A stretch of 64,000 nt of DNA. Source: Streptomyces antioxidans. Its GTDB lineage: Bacteria > Actinomycetota > Actinomycetes > Streptomycetales > Streptomycetaceae. Of this stretch, positions 7,943-15,965 are shown piece after piece (the first letter of the stretch is position 1; each line of letters begins with the position of its first letter). The stretch lies in NCBI RefSeq assembly GCF_000968685.2, contig NZ_LAKD02000001.1, forward strand, positions 1 to 64,000, read 5' to 3'. The notes beneath the pieces are model-generated. The model worked only from the letters and a program-made list of their open reading frames with translations. It ran no database searches and was not told the DNA's origin. A program made the translations under genes and the position numbers.

Positions 7943-9388
7943 CTAATCCCCGCGACCCTGGGACATGTTGATGCTCGCCTTGGCGATGCCGCCGCTCTTC
8001 TGGCCGATGAGCTGGAAGGACACACCGCTCTCATCCGCCGGAGTGATCTTGTACGAGCCCACGGCCTCGGCCTTGCCCCGGTCGTCCACCTGGAAGGTCC
8101 CGATCTTGCGCTGGCCCTTCGAACCCGAGCCGGCGTAGGCGTTCACCGTCTCGCCCGGGGCGAACCCCGCGACATAGAAGCTGAGCGTGGTGCCCGCCCT
8201 GCCGCCGAAGGCGCTGGGCTCGGCGGACGGGCTGTACGGCAGCACGGTGAAGCCCGAGCGGACCACGGCCCGGCTCTGGTCGCCGATCGCCATCAGCGTC
8301 TGCCGCCCCTTGAGGCCGAACGGCACGTTGAACGCCACATCGCGGATCTGGCCCATGCCGTTCGCCTGGGCGGTGAAGGCCGGCAGACCGCCGGTGGAGT
8401 TGATGTAGACCAGCACCCGCTCGCCGGGCGCGAACTTGTTGGCGGACAGCGTGATCCGCTGACCGGCCTTGAGCGCGTACGGCTTGGACTTCATCGACGG
8501 GTACATGGCCAGCATCTGGAAGGGCGCGGTGGCCGTGGTCTTGCTGCGCTTGCCCACCAGGACCAGGGTGCTGGAGCCGGTCGGGGCCACGCCCACCTTG
8601 ATCGCCGCGTGGGCGACGCCGCCGCTGCTGTCGGTGTGCAGCGTGGTGACGGGGATACCGGTGGTCCGTCCCCAGAAGACGTTGATCGACTCACCCGGGC
8701 GGAAGCCGCGGGCCGAGACCGTCACCACGTCACCGGGGCGGCCCACCATCTTGTTGATCTTGGCGGTGCCGACGGCGCCACCGGTGATCACCTTGGCCTC
8801 CGCCGTCTTACGGCTGTTGCGCTGCTGGGCGACCAGCGTCGCGGGCCGGGTGCCCGCGTTCTCGGGCATGGTGAACCGGGCGTAGATCGACCCGAACCGG
8901 TCCGAGCGCACGCTGCCGATGGCGCGGCCCTTGGTGTCCGACTTCCGGGCCTTGAGCAGGATGTCCACGGTGGCCTTCTTGTCGAAGCCACCGCCCTCGA
9001 CGGCGGCGCTGCCGCCGGGGGTGACCAGGCCCGGGTTGATCACGATGATCGGGCCGGACGCCTGGGGGACCCGCTGATTGCCCAGCCGGATGGTCTTGGG
9101 CTGCTTGGGCGGGCGTATCTCCTGCTCCTGCCGGGAGTGCTCCTTCTTCTGGGCGCCGCCACTGCTGCCGGTGGTGTTCAGGGCGCCTCCGAAGCCGCCG
9201 CGCGCGACCACCTGGACGAGCGATCCGACGATCGCGAAGACCACGAGTGCGAGCAGGACGGTTTTCCAGGTGAGCTTTTTCTTCTTCTCACCGTCGGGGG
9301 TGTTTTCCTCGTTTTCCTCGTTTTCCTCGTTCTCGGGATCATCCCTGTCATCCTCCGGAACATCCCAGTCGTCGTCGTACTCAGGCAT
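7943..9388 (-). CDS. Membrane-anchored surface protein with four Ig-like repeats
   Basis: This 481-residue protein starts with a very acidic cytoplasmic tail (residues 1-37, including a repeated Glu-Glu-Asn run) and a Lys cluster. One transmembrane helix follows (about 42-60, TVLLALVVFAIVGSLVQVV), then a long extracellular part. The outer part is four tandem beta-rich modules of about 85-95 residues. Each has a GxxF-PGE-like core (GGGFDKKATVDI, ARGFRPGESINVF, ANKFAPGERVLVY, VAGFAPGETVNAY), resembling IPT/TIG or other Ig-like folds. The ATG at 9388 follows an AGGAGGTGA ribosome site. It is the last gene of the GtrA-GT2-GT39 operon, so it may bind, guide or anchor the glycan made there (inference). 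No catalytic motif was seen. Confidence 0.8.
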   Translation of the reverse strand: MPEYDDDWDVPEDDRDDPENEENEENEENTPDGEKKKKLTWKTVLLALVVFAIVGSLVQVVARGGFGGALNTTGSSGGAQKKEHSRQEQEIRPPKQPKTIRLGNQRVPQASGPIIVINPGLVTPGGSAAVEGGGFDKKATVDILLKARKSDTKGRAIGSVRSDRFGSIYARFTMPENAGTRPATLVAQQRNSRKTAEAKVITGGAVGTAKINKMVGRPGDVVTVSARGFRPGESINVFWGRTTGIPVTTLHTDSSGGVAHAAIKVGVAPTGSSTLVLVGKRSKTTATAPFQMLAMYPSMKSKPYALKAGQRITLSANKFAPGERVLVYINSTGGLPAFTAQANGMGQIRDVAFNVPFGLKGRQTLMAIGDQSRAVVRSGFTVLPYSPSAEPSAFGGRAGTTLSFYVAGFAPGETVNAYAGSGSKGQRKIGTFQVDDRGKAEAVGSYKITPADESGVSFQLIGQKSGGIAKASINMSQGRGD

Positions 9389-9412
9389 GGCCTTCACCTC
9401 CTCTTCCCATGG

Positions 9413-11263
9413 CTATTGCACACGGTAGATTTCCAGCTTGATGTTGCCCTGGGTTTCCGACCAGACGCGGCTGGAATTACGCAGCGCCTGGAGAATCCAG
9501 TTCTCCCGGCCGTCGGAGTTGTTGGTCATTATCGATTTGCGCATCTTGTTCGACATGATGATGTAGTCGACGTTCTGCCATCTCTTCTTGAAGAGCTTGT
9601 CGCGTACATCCGGGTCGGACGAGGCGTTCCAGTGGGAATGCGCATACGGGTAGAACGGGCGCACATCGTGCAGCTCACCCCATAGGTCGTCGTCCATGAT
9701 GATGCGCGAATTCGGCGGTACGTGCTTGCGCACCCAGGCGATCTGGGCATGCTGCATTCCGGTGAGGTTGATCTTGGACTGGTATTGGTCGGCGATCTGC
9801 GTAACGCCCTCGGTATTGGTGTGGACGAGATATCCGGAGGCGGGTGAGACCAGCAGCAGAACGGCGACGAACGACGGCACGGCGACCCGGGTCAGGGAAT
9901 GCGCGCCGCGCATGAACCGACTGGCGAACGAGCCCTTGAGCAGCCGGTCGATGATCAGGCCGATGTTGAGCGCGAACATCGGGATCAGCGGGGTGACGTA
10001 GAAGTCCAGCACCACGCTGCCGCGCACCAGGTAGAAGGCGTATCCGAAGGCCAGTGTGCCGGCGATCAGGAAGCCCAGGTTGCGTCTGCGGTCCCGGACG
10101 CCGATCCACAGGCACATCACCATCGCGATCACTCCGGCGATCAGCAGGAACTTGTCCCGGACCAGCCAGCTGGTCTGCAGCAGACCGGTGTGGCTGAAGA
10201 GGGTGCCCTGGCTGCGGTTGAGCTGCCACCACAGGGTGTAGAGCAGCGAGACGTGGTCCGCGGGCGGGTTGTTCAGGTCGAAGTCGAAACCGCTCGGCAG
10301 CAGCTCGTTCTTGAGCAGTGCGTAGGTCACGTAGGCGCCGATCGGGGCGATCGCGGCGAACGGCCACAGGGTGCTGGTGAACCGGCTGCTGGCCGACCCC
10401 TTGACCCTTCGGTAGAGCAGATACATAAAGCTGGGCACGAAGAAGATCGCGTTCTCCTTGGTGATCAGCGCGATCCCCAGCGCCAGCCCGCCGCCGAACA
10501 CCGATCTGATCGTGACTTCCCGTCTGAGCAGCATGAACAGGCTCAGCAGCAGCCAGAGGATCATCAGGTTGTCCAGCAGCACCTGCCGCTGGAAGTAGAC
10601 GGCGAGCGGCGAGACGTTGAAGAGAAACGAGGTGACGGTGGCGGCCAGCACACTGCCGGAGAGCCGCCGGGTGACCTCGAACAGCAGATACACGCTGACG
10701 ACGTGCACCAGCAGCATCAGGAACCGTCCGGTGTTGATCGCGTTCCCGAAGGTCTCGAACTGCTTCGGCAGCGGGAAGACCCACCCGGCCAGGGTGATCC
10801 AGCCCAGCGGGGCGTGGTCGTAGTCGTAGGTGTACGGGGACAGGCTGGTCTCCCGCACCAGCGACCAGGCCCGCTGCATGTAGATGCCCTCGTCGGTGAG
10901 GTAGAGGGGGTAGCGGAACAGGTGGTAGCCGTGGGTGAGCACCCCGGTCAGCAGGGAGGCGACCAGGGCGATCCTGCCCTTGTTCCCCAGCGGCGGGAAC
11001 CAGCCGCGCTCCACGGAGAACCGCGGACGGCGGCGGCGCGGACGGCGCGCGGGGGCCTCGGTGCCCTTGTCCGGGGCGGTGGCGCTCTCGGGCGCGGCCG
11101 CGTTCTCCGGCGCGGCGCCCTTGCCTGCCGTGGTGTGTGTGCCCGGGGCGGTGCCTGTGCCCGGGGCGGTGTCCTTGCCCGGGGCGGTGTTCATGTCCGC
11201 CGCGGTGTTCCGGCCTTCCGCGTCGACGGCCGCGGGCCGCGAGGGCGTGGGGTTATCCGACAC
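9413..11263 (-). CDS. GT39/ArnT-like membrane glycosyltransferase
   Basis: This 616-residue polytopic protein is of the GT-C fold (PMT/ArnT/GT39-like), which transfers sugars from polyprenyl-phosphate donors on the outer side of the membrane. A Thr/Ala/Pro/Gly-rich N-terminal tail (about 25-75) with repeated TAPG units and an Arg cluster precedes the first helix. The catalytic first loop carries Asp124-Glu125 in LTDEGIYMQRAW, followed by YDYDHAPLGW. About ten helices and a soluble C-terminal domain follow. It overlaps the upstream GT2 stop by 11 bases and precedes the Ig-repeat protein gene by 24 bases. With GT2 and GtrA upstream it forms a likely polyprenyl-linked glycosylation or polysaccharide pathway. 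The acceptor is unknown. Confidence 0.85.
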   Translation of the reverse strand: MSDNPTPSRPAAVDAEGRNTAADMNTAPGKDTAPGTGTAPGTHTTAGKGAAPENAAAPESATAPDKGTEAPARRPRRRRPRFSVERGWFPPLGNKGRIALVASLLTGVLTHGYHLFRYPLYLTDEGIYMQRAWSLVRETSLSPYTYDYDHAPLGWITLAGWVFPLPKQFETFGNAINTGRFLMLLVHVVSVYLLFEVTRRLSGSVLAATVTSFLFNVSPLAVYFQRQVLLDNLMILWLLLSLFMLLRREVTIRSVFGGGLALGIALITKENAIFFVPSFMYLLYRRVKGSASSRFTSTLWPFAAIAPIGAYVTYALLKNELLPSGFDFDLNNPPADHVSLLYTLWWQLNRSQGTLFSHTGLLQTSWLVRDKFLLIAGVIAMVMCLWIGVRDRRRNLGFLIAGTLAFGYAFYLVRGSVVLDFYVTPLIPMFALNIGLIIDRLLKGSFASRFMRGAHSLTRVAVPSFVAVLLLVSPASGYLVHTNTEGVTQIADQYQSKINLTGMQHAQIAWVRKHVPPNSRIIMDDDLWGELHDVRPFYPYAHSHWNASSDPDVRDKLFKKRWQNVDYIIMSNKMRKSIMTNNSDGRENWILQALRNSSRVWSETQGNIKLEIYRVQ

Positions 11264-12548
11264 GCGACTCCGCCTCCTCGGTGGTGGCCCGGTGGGCGCC
11301 TACGTGCTGTGTCTTCTCCCAGTCGTGGCGGCCGAGCATCTCCCGCCGCATGGCCCGCAACGCTGCGTACGCCAGCACCATCTGGAAGGGGAACCAGGCG
11401 ATGGCCATGCGCACGAGGGCCTTCGGCGAGGCCTCGAGCCCATGGGCGCCGGTGAACTCGTACAGGCCGACCGCCTGGACCAGAAAGTGCGCGGCCAGCA
11501 GCAGAACGGGCAGATAGGAGCAGAGCGCGATCAGCACCGGCACCTTGAGGATCAGGATCATGCCGAGCGAGATCGGCAGATAGAGGCCCAACAGCGCCTG
11601 CCCGCGCGGGAACGCCAGGACGTAGAAGGCCAGCCAGCGCTGTTTGCGCGTCGGCATCTTCTTCCACGTCCCCTTCTTCAGGGTCTGCATAAAGCCCTGG
11701 CTCCAGCGGGTGCGCTGCCGGATGAAGTGGCCGAGGGTCGGCGGGGTCTCCTCCTTGGTCACATACCGGTCGTCGTAGACCACCCGCACCCGCTCGCCCA
11801 TGGCGGATATCCGCAGCCCCATGTCGGCGTCCTCGGTGAGGTTGCGGTCGTCCCAGCCGCCGAGCCGCAGCAGCAGCTCACGGGCGAAGAAGACGGTGTT
11901 GCCGCCGAGCGGGATCGAGCCGTAGTGGGCGTGGTAATGCAACCGGCTCTTGAACCAGAAGAAGTACTCCAGGACATTGAGCGTCGAGTACCAGTTGGAC
12001 TCGTAGTTCATCAGCTGCACACCGGCCTGGACCACCTTGACCTTCTCCTGGACCATCACGGTGTTGACCAGGGAGAAGATCTCCGGGTGGATGTCGTCCT
12101 CCGCGTCGAAGATCGTCACCACTTGGTTGGCGGTGTGCGGAAGGGCCGTGTTGAGGCCGTGCGGCTTGTTGATCGGCTTGTCGTCGAACACCACGACCCG
12201 CACATTGTGCAGCCCTTTCCGCTTCAGGTCGTCGATCTTCTCCTCGGCCTTTTTGATCGTGCCGTCGTCGTCCTGTGAGCAGATCACGAAGACCTCCAGC
12301 AGTTCGGCCGGATAGTTGGCCCGCACCACGCGCTCGATGGTGCTCTGGATGACGTCTTCCTCATGCCGGGCGGGCAGCAGGACGCTGAAGGAGATCTGGG
12401 GCGGCAGGAATTCATCCGGCGCCCTCGCCCTGCGTTCGGCGTCCGCTCGGTCCCAGGTGTAGAGCATGAGGTAGAGGACATGGGCCGACTGCACGGTGAG
12501 CAGGATCGAGACCACGATCAGCACCAGGTAGATGATGGCGACAATCAT
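11253..12548 (-). CDS. GT2 membrane glycosyltransferase, cellulose/hyaluronan synthase-like
   Basis: This 431-residue protein has an N-terminal helix (MIVAIIYLVLIVVSILL), a cytosolic GT-A domain and three or four C-terminal helices. Processive-type motifs are visible: FDAEDD (Asp148, donor binding), TED at 238-240 (catalytic base) and QRTRW at 278-282 (acceptor-chain binding). GGNTVFFAREL is also typical of beta-glycan synthases. No PilZ domain is present. The ATG at 12548 overlaps the GtrA stop (ATGA). The motifs fit a synthase or a dolichol-phosphate-type transferase. With GtrA and GT39 next door, a polyprenyl-phosphate sugar donor is also plausible, so the product is not settled. Confidence 0.87.
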   Translation of the reverse strand: MIVAIIYLVLIVVSILLTVQSAHVLYLMLYTWDRADAERRARAPDEFLPPQISFSVLLPARHEEDVIQSTIERVVRANYPAELLEVFVICSQDDDGTIKKAEEKIDDLKRKGLHNVRVVVFDDKPINKPHGLNTALPHTANQVVTIFDAEDDIHPEIFSLVNTVMVQEKVKVVQAGVQLMNYESNWYSTLNVLEYFFWFKSRLHYHAHYGSIPLGGNTVFFARELLLRLGGWDDRNLTEDADMGLRISAMGERVRVVYDDRYVTKEETPPTLGHFIRQRTRWSQGFMQTLKKGTWKKMPTRKQRWLAFYVLAFPRGQALLGLYLPISLGMILILKVPVLIALCSYLPVLLLAAHFLVQAVGLYEFTGAHGLEASPKALVRMAIAWFPFQMVLAYAALRAMRREMLGRHDWEKTQHVGAHRATTEEAESRVG

Positions 12549-13054
12549 CGGCTCCGCCTCCCCCAGACCCAGCCGGTACTCGATGCGAAGTTGACCGCGA
12601 AGGCCGCCGCGATGCCGAGGCAATTCGCCAGCAGCAGATGCATTCCGGTGCGCACCAGTGACCAGACGATGAGCACATTGACCCCAAGTCCGCCAAGGAC
12701 CGAGACATTGAACTTGATGAATCGTCCGACGGACGGGGTGGCCACCGCGAAGGTCCACCGGTCGTTCAGCAGGTAGTTGTGTACGACGGCGATTTCCACC
12801 GCTATCGCCGACGCCGCGAGCAGCGGCAGCCCGGCCCAGTGATAGAGGACGAAGAGGACCACCGTGTTCACGACCACACCGCCACCGCCGACCACCGCGA
12901 AACGCAGGGCCAGACCGGGCATGCCCGCCAGCGGGTTCAGGATCCGGCGGGCCCGGAACAGAATTCCGGTCCGCCTGCGGGCATTACGGTCGGTGCTGTC
13001 CGCCTCTTCGCCCGGCTCTCCGGTGCGCTCGCTGAACGTTCGGAAACGCTGCAT
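12545..13054 (-). CDS. GtrA-family membrane protein
   Basis: This 169-residue protein has a soluble basic N terminus (about 1-48) and four transmembrane helices typical of GtrA/DPMS accessory proteins (LRFAVVGGGGVVVNTVVLFV, LPLLAASAIAVEIAVVHNYLLNDRWTF and so on). The conserved NDRWTF loop is present. GtrA proteins are thought to flip or position polyprenyl-phosphate-linked sugars and often sit beside GT2 enzymes, as here. It is the first gene of the leftward GtrA-GT2-GT39-Ig operon. Its stop overlaps the GT2 start, which implies coupled translation. Confidence 0.87.
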   Translation of the reverse strand: MQRFRTFSERTGEPGEEADSTDRNARRRTGILFRARRILNPLAGMPGLALRFAVVGGGGVVVNTVVLFVLYHWAGLPLLAASAIAVEIAVVHNYLLNDRWTFAVATPSVGRFIKFNVSVLGGLGVNVLIVWSLVRTGMHLLLANCLGIAAAFAVNFASSTGWVWGRRSR

Positions 13055-13333
13055 CGCGACTCCCTCGGCAGGAGGCTCTTATCGCCGTTGACCCAAGAGT
13101 GCGTCACCCGAAAAGGAGGTAGTACCCGCGCCCGGGGGAGCGGGTGGTACACCTTCGGCGGACCTCTCTTGTCCCCCGTATTGGGGAGAGCCGGCGTTCC
13201 GGGTTTCCCGGCCGTCCCCCAAAGAAGGGACGGGACGCTCACCCTCTCGTGGGTGCCAGTACCTGCGGGGGATGCCCAAAGATGAAATGGGCCGGACGGC
13301 CTTGCGTCCCGTGCGAGGAGAGTAGGTGACGTA
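13055..13333. other. Divergent, hairpin-rich control region of the glycan locus
   Basis: This 279-base gap separates the leftward GtrA operon from the rightward pseudo-subtilase gene and must carry both promoters. It has no supported gene. Several inverted repeats are visible: CCGTCCC/GGGACGG at 13212-13233, CACCC/GGGTG around 13240-13254, and a GTACCCGC/GCGGG-TGGTAC pairing around 13120-13151. This density suggests a structured leader on one strand, but no known riboswitch core was matched by eye. The pseudo-subtilase ATG at 13334 is preceded by AGGTGA five bases upstream. Confidence 0.4.
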
Positions 13334-14509
13334 ATGTCAGGTCACGTGATGTCACGCCATCCATTCGCCGGCCGGGCCGGAGCGGTCATCGTGACGATGA
13401 CACTCGCACTGGCCACGCCGGCTGCGGCAAGTGAATCCCATTCCGGCGGGCTGCACGATTCCGAATGGGCGCTGACCGCGCTCAAGGCGGAGCGTGCCTG
13501 GAAATTCAGCAAGGGTGCCGGGGTGACCGTCGCGGTCATCGGCACCGGGGTCGACGCCTCCCATCCGGATCTGCGCGGACAGGTGGTCCGCGGAAAGGAT
13601 TTCGCGGGTGGCACCGGCGGCTACGGCACCCGGGACGGCGGCAAGTCGGCCGAGCAGTCCACCCATGCCGCCGGAATCATCGCCGGAACCGGCCGCAATT
13701 ACCGCGGCGACGGGGTGTACGGGCTCGCGCCCAAGGCCAAGGTGATGCCGCTCGGCGTCTACCGCGACGGAAAGCCCCTCGCCGACCCCACCGCGAAGGC
13801 CATCCGGCACGCGGTGGACCACGGCGTGCGCGTCATCGACCTGGCCGTCACCTTCAAGCGGCCGACCCCCGCACTGCGGTCCGCGGTGAAGTACGCCGTC
13901 GGCAAGAAGGCCGTGATCGTGGCCGGGGCGGGCGACACCGGCAAGATCGGCAACCGGCCCACCTACCCGGCCGCCCTCCCCGGAGTGGTCGCCGTGGTGG
14001 CCACCGACAAGAAGGGCGCCGTCTGGACCTCCTCCCACCACGGTGGGAAGACCCTCCTGGCCGCCCCCGGCGTCGCCATCCTCACCACCTCCGGCAACGA
14101 CGACTACTGGACCGGCGACGGCACCGGCTTCGCGGCGCCCTGGGTCGCGGCGGGCGCCGCGCTGCTGCGCTCGGAGCATCCCCGCTGGAACGCCAACCAG
14201 GTGGTCCAGAAGCTGATCGACACCGCCGAGCGCAAGGGCTCCGCGGGCCATGATCCGCGCTATGGGTACGGGGTGATCGCCCCGGCCAGGGCGCTCGCGG
14301 ACCGGGCCGCGCCGCCCGCGTCCGCCGAGCTCTCCGCCCCCCGCCGCCATCCGTCCGCCACTCCGAAGACCGCCGGGCCCAGGGCGGAGGGGGATGAGTC
14401 CGCCCTGGTCACGATAGGTGTGGTGGCCGGGGTCCTGGTGGTGCTCGCGATCCTCGCGGTGGTGCTCATCAGCCGCCGCAGGCCGCCCGACAACTCCCAC
14501 CGCGGCTGA
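13334..14509 (+). CDS. Subtilase-fold (mycosin-like) pseudoprotease, membrane-anchored
   Basis: This 391-residue protein has a signal peptide (about 1-32), a peptidase S8 domain (about 45-315), a Pro/Ala linker, one transmembrane helix (about 357-380) and a short Arg-rich tail, which is the topology of type VII secretion mycosins. Flanking subtilase motifs are well preserved, but each catalytic residue is replaced. Asp32 of VAVIDTGVD is Gly70 (VAVIGTGVD), His64 of HGTH is Gln108 (EQSTH), and Ser221 of GTSFAAP is Gly265 (GTGFAAP). The oxyanion Asn is Asp201 (AGAGDTG). It should therefore be proteolytically dead and act by binding. It begins the rightward arm of the glycan locus and is followed 18 bases later by the GH6 cellulase gene. 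The fold is certain; the role is unknown. Confidence 0.88.
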   Translation: MSGHVMSRHPFAGRAGAVIVTMTLALATPAAASESHSGGLHDSEWALTALKAERAWKFSKGAGVTVAVIGTGVDASHPDLRGQVVRGKDFAGGTGGYGTRDGGKSAEQSTHAAGIIAGTGRNYRGDGVYGLAPKAKVMPLGVYRDGKPLADPTAKAIRHAVDHGVRVIDLAVTFKRPTPALRSAVKYAVGKKAVIVAGAGDTGKIGNRPTYPAALPGVVAVVATDKKGAVWTSSHHGGKTLLAAPGVAILTTSGNDDYWTGDGTGFAAPWVAAGAALLRSEHPRWNANQVVQKLIDTAERKGSAGHDPRYGYGVIAPARALADRAAPPASAELSAPRRHPSATPKTAGPRAEGDESALVTIGVVAGVLVVLAILAVVLISRRRPPDNSHRG

Positions 14510-14527
14510 GGCCGGACAGGACTCGCC

Positions 14528-15601
14528 ATGATCACGAAATTGCGCGGCCGCGCCCGCCGCCCCCGCCCGCCGGCGGGTGCCCGCGGCTCCCGGTGGGCGG
14601 GGCGGGGCTTCGCCCAACTGATCGTGATGGTGCTGGTGGCCGAGGTGGTGATGGCGGCGACCACCGTGCAGGCCCTGTTCGCGGGCCCGGTGCGGCCGCC
14701 CGCCACCAAGCCGTCGCTCCCCGTGGCCAAGCCGTTCTTCCCGGCCACGACCCGCTTCTACGTCGACCCCCACAACCCGGCCGCGACCTGGGTGCGGGAC
14801 CATCCGCACGACCGGCGGTCGACCGCGATCGCCCGGCGGATCGCCGCCGAGCCCCAGGCGGCCTGGCTCACCGAGACCGATGAGTCCCTGATCGAGGAGC
14901 GGGCCCGCAGCCTCGTCCGCACCGCCGCCGCCCAGCGGCGGCTGCCGGTGCTGGTCCCCTACACCATCCCCCAGCGCGACTGCCAGCAGCTGAGCTCCGG
15001 CGGCGCCGGGGACACGGCCGCCTACCGGCGCTGGAGCGACGCCCTCACCCGGGGCATAGGGGACGGGCGCGCCATCGTCATCCTCGAACCGGACGCGCTG
15101 GCCCATATGACCTGTCTCAAGCGGCGGCAGCAGGCGGACCGGTTCGCGGCACTGGCGTACGCGGCGCGGGCGCTCCACCGGGGCGCGCCCCGCGCCCGGG
15201 TGTACTACGACGCGGGGAACTCCGGATGGCAGCCCGCGCGGACCATGGCCGAGCGGCTGCGGGACGCCGGTGTGGAGCGGTACGGGGACGGGATAGCGGT
15301 CAACGTCTCCAACTTCAACGCCACGGCGGACGAGGTGCGCTACGGGCTGTCCGTGATCCGGGAGCTGCGCCGCCCCCGGCTGGGGGTCGTGGTGGACACC
15401 AGCCGTAACGGGGCGGGGCCCACGCGTCGCCACAGCTTCTGCGATCCGCCGGGCCGCAAGCTGGGCAGGGCCCCGACCGCCGCCACGGGGATCCCCGGGG
15501 TCGACGCCTTCTTGTGGATCAAGCAGCCCGGCCAGGCAGACGGCTGCGCCGCCGGCGCGGGCATGTTCATCCCCACCTACGCCTACCGCCTGACGCGCTG
15601 A
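14528..15601 (+). CDS. Secreted or anchored GH6 endoglucanase/cellobiohydrolase
   Basis: This 357-residue glycoside hydrolase family 6 protein cleaves beta-1,4-glucan with inversion. An Arg-rich N terminus precedes a hydrophobic signal/anchor (about 28-52). All four family aspartates are seen: Asp151 in YTIPQRDC, Asp189 in VILEPDALA (general acid), Asp228 in YYDAGNSGW and Asp338 in KQPGQADG. VVDTSRNG is also present, and two Cys pairs can form the usual disulfides. No carbohydrate-binding module is attached. The gene lies 18 bases after the pseudo-subtilase gene, probably in the same transcript, and is followed by a strong terminator. It may trim the glycan made by the leftward operon (inference). 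Confidence 0.9.
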   Translation: MITKLRGRARRPRPPAGARGSRWAGRGFAQLIVMVLVAEVVMAATTVQALFAGPVRPPATKPSLPVAKPFFPATTRFYVDPHNPAATWVRDHPHDRRSTAIARRIAAEPQAAWLTETDESLIEERARSLVRTAAAQRRLPVLVPYTIPQRDCQQLSSGGAGDTAAYRRWSDALTRGIGDGRAIVILEPDALAHMTCLKRRQQADRFAALAYAARALHRGAPRARVYYDAGNSGWQPARTMAERLRDAGVERYGDGIAVNVSNFNATADEVRYGLSVIRELRRPRLGVVVDTSRNGAGPTRRHSFCDPPGRKLGRAPTAATGIPGVDAFLWIKQPGQADGCAAGAGMFIPTYAYRLTR

Positions 15602-15645
15602 TCCTCTCCCCCCTGACCCCCTCTGACCCCTCTGATCCCTTCCTG

Positions 15646-15676
15646 GGCGCCGGTCACGCTGTGACCGGCGCCTTTT
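15646..15676 (+). terminator. Rho-independent terminator after GH6 gene
   Basis: A perfect 12-bp stem (GGCGCCGGTCAC with its complement) closes a 3-base loop and is followed by TTTT. It lies 45 bases past the GH6 stop and ends the pseudo-subtilase/GH6 transcript. Confidence 0.85.
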
Positions 15677-15792
15677 GTATGCCCTGGGGGCTCCCTGGGC
15701 GGTGCCCTCGGGGGCTCTGAGCGTTGTCTGGGGCCTCCGGAGCAGCCCCTGAGCCCTCCGGGACGCCCCACAAAACGGACATAACCTATATA

Positions 15793-15843
15793 AAACGGCC
15801 GAATTCCTCTACCTCACCTGAGGTAGACGGAATTCGGCCGTTT
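15793..15843. repeat. Long near-perfect palindrome upstream of receiver-GH5 operon
   Basis: Outer arms AAACGGCCGAATTCC and GGAATTCGGCCGTTT are exact complements. Inner arms CTACCTCA and TGAGGTAG continue the symmetry with a tiny centre, giving about 23 pairs over 51 bases. A partial echo (GGAATTCC ... GAGGTA) occurs about 50 bases further on. It is A+T-richer than its surroundings. It could be a bidirectional terminator, since the strand ends in TTT, or an operator for the receiver-GH5 operon. Confidence 0.7.
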
Positions 15844-15965
15844 GGTGTGTCCGGAATTCCTGCAATTGAGGTACGCGGATTTCAGCCAGGCGTACGGCGA
15901 TTCTGACCGCGGTCACTCCCTAATGTCGTGAAGCGAAAGGACAAGCCCCGAAGGAGCTCCAATCG

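Larger units (their letters stand above)
15602..15965. other. 364-base gap with terminator and long palindrome, no gene
   Basis: No supported coding region lies here. The first 45 bases carry CCCCTCTGA-like short repeats. A strong terminator (15646-15676) and an unusually long inverted repeat (15793-15843) follow. The last 100 bases should contain the promoter of the receiver-GH5 operon, ending in an AAGGAGC ribosome site just ahead of the ATG at 15966. The palindromic CebR operator expected for cellulase genes was not found. Confidence 0.5.

Noticed and set aside
13055..13333. Possible T-box or cyclic-di-nucleotide riboswitch
   Set aside because: A GGGTGGTAC string and several hairpins are present, but no conserved core or specifier arrangement was recognised. 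It is kept only as a structured region.
13352..15433. A minus-strand open frame of almost 700 codons opposite the pseudo-subtilase and GH6 genes
   Set aside because: Composition is typical of an antisense shadow and no motif is present. The plus-strand proteins have signal peptides and family motifs.
15602..15965. CebR operator ahead of the cellulase genes
   Set aside because: The 14-base palindrome expected for CebR was looked for upstream of GH6 and GH5 and not seen, so control by cellobiose through CebR is not claimed.
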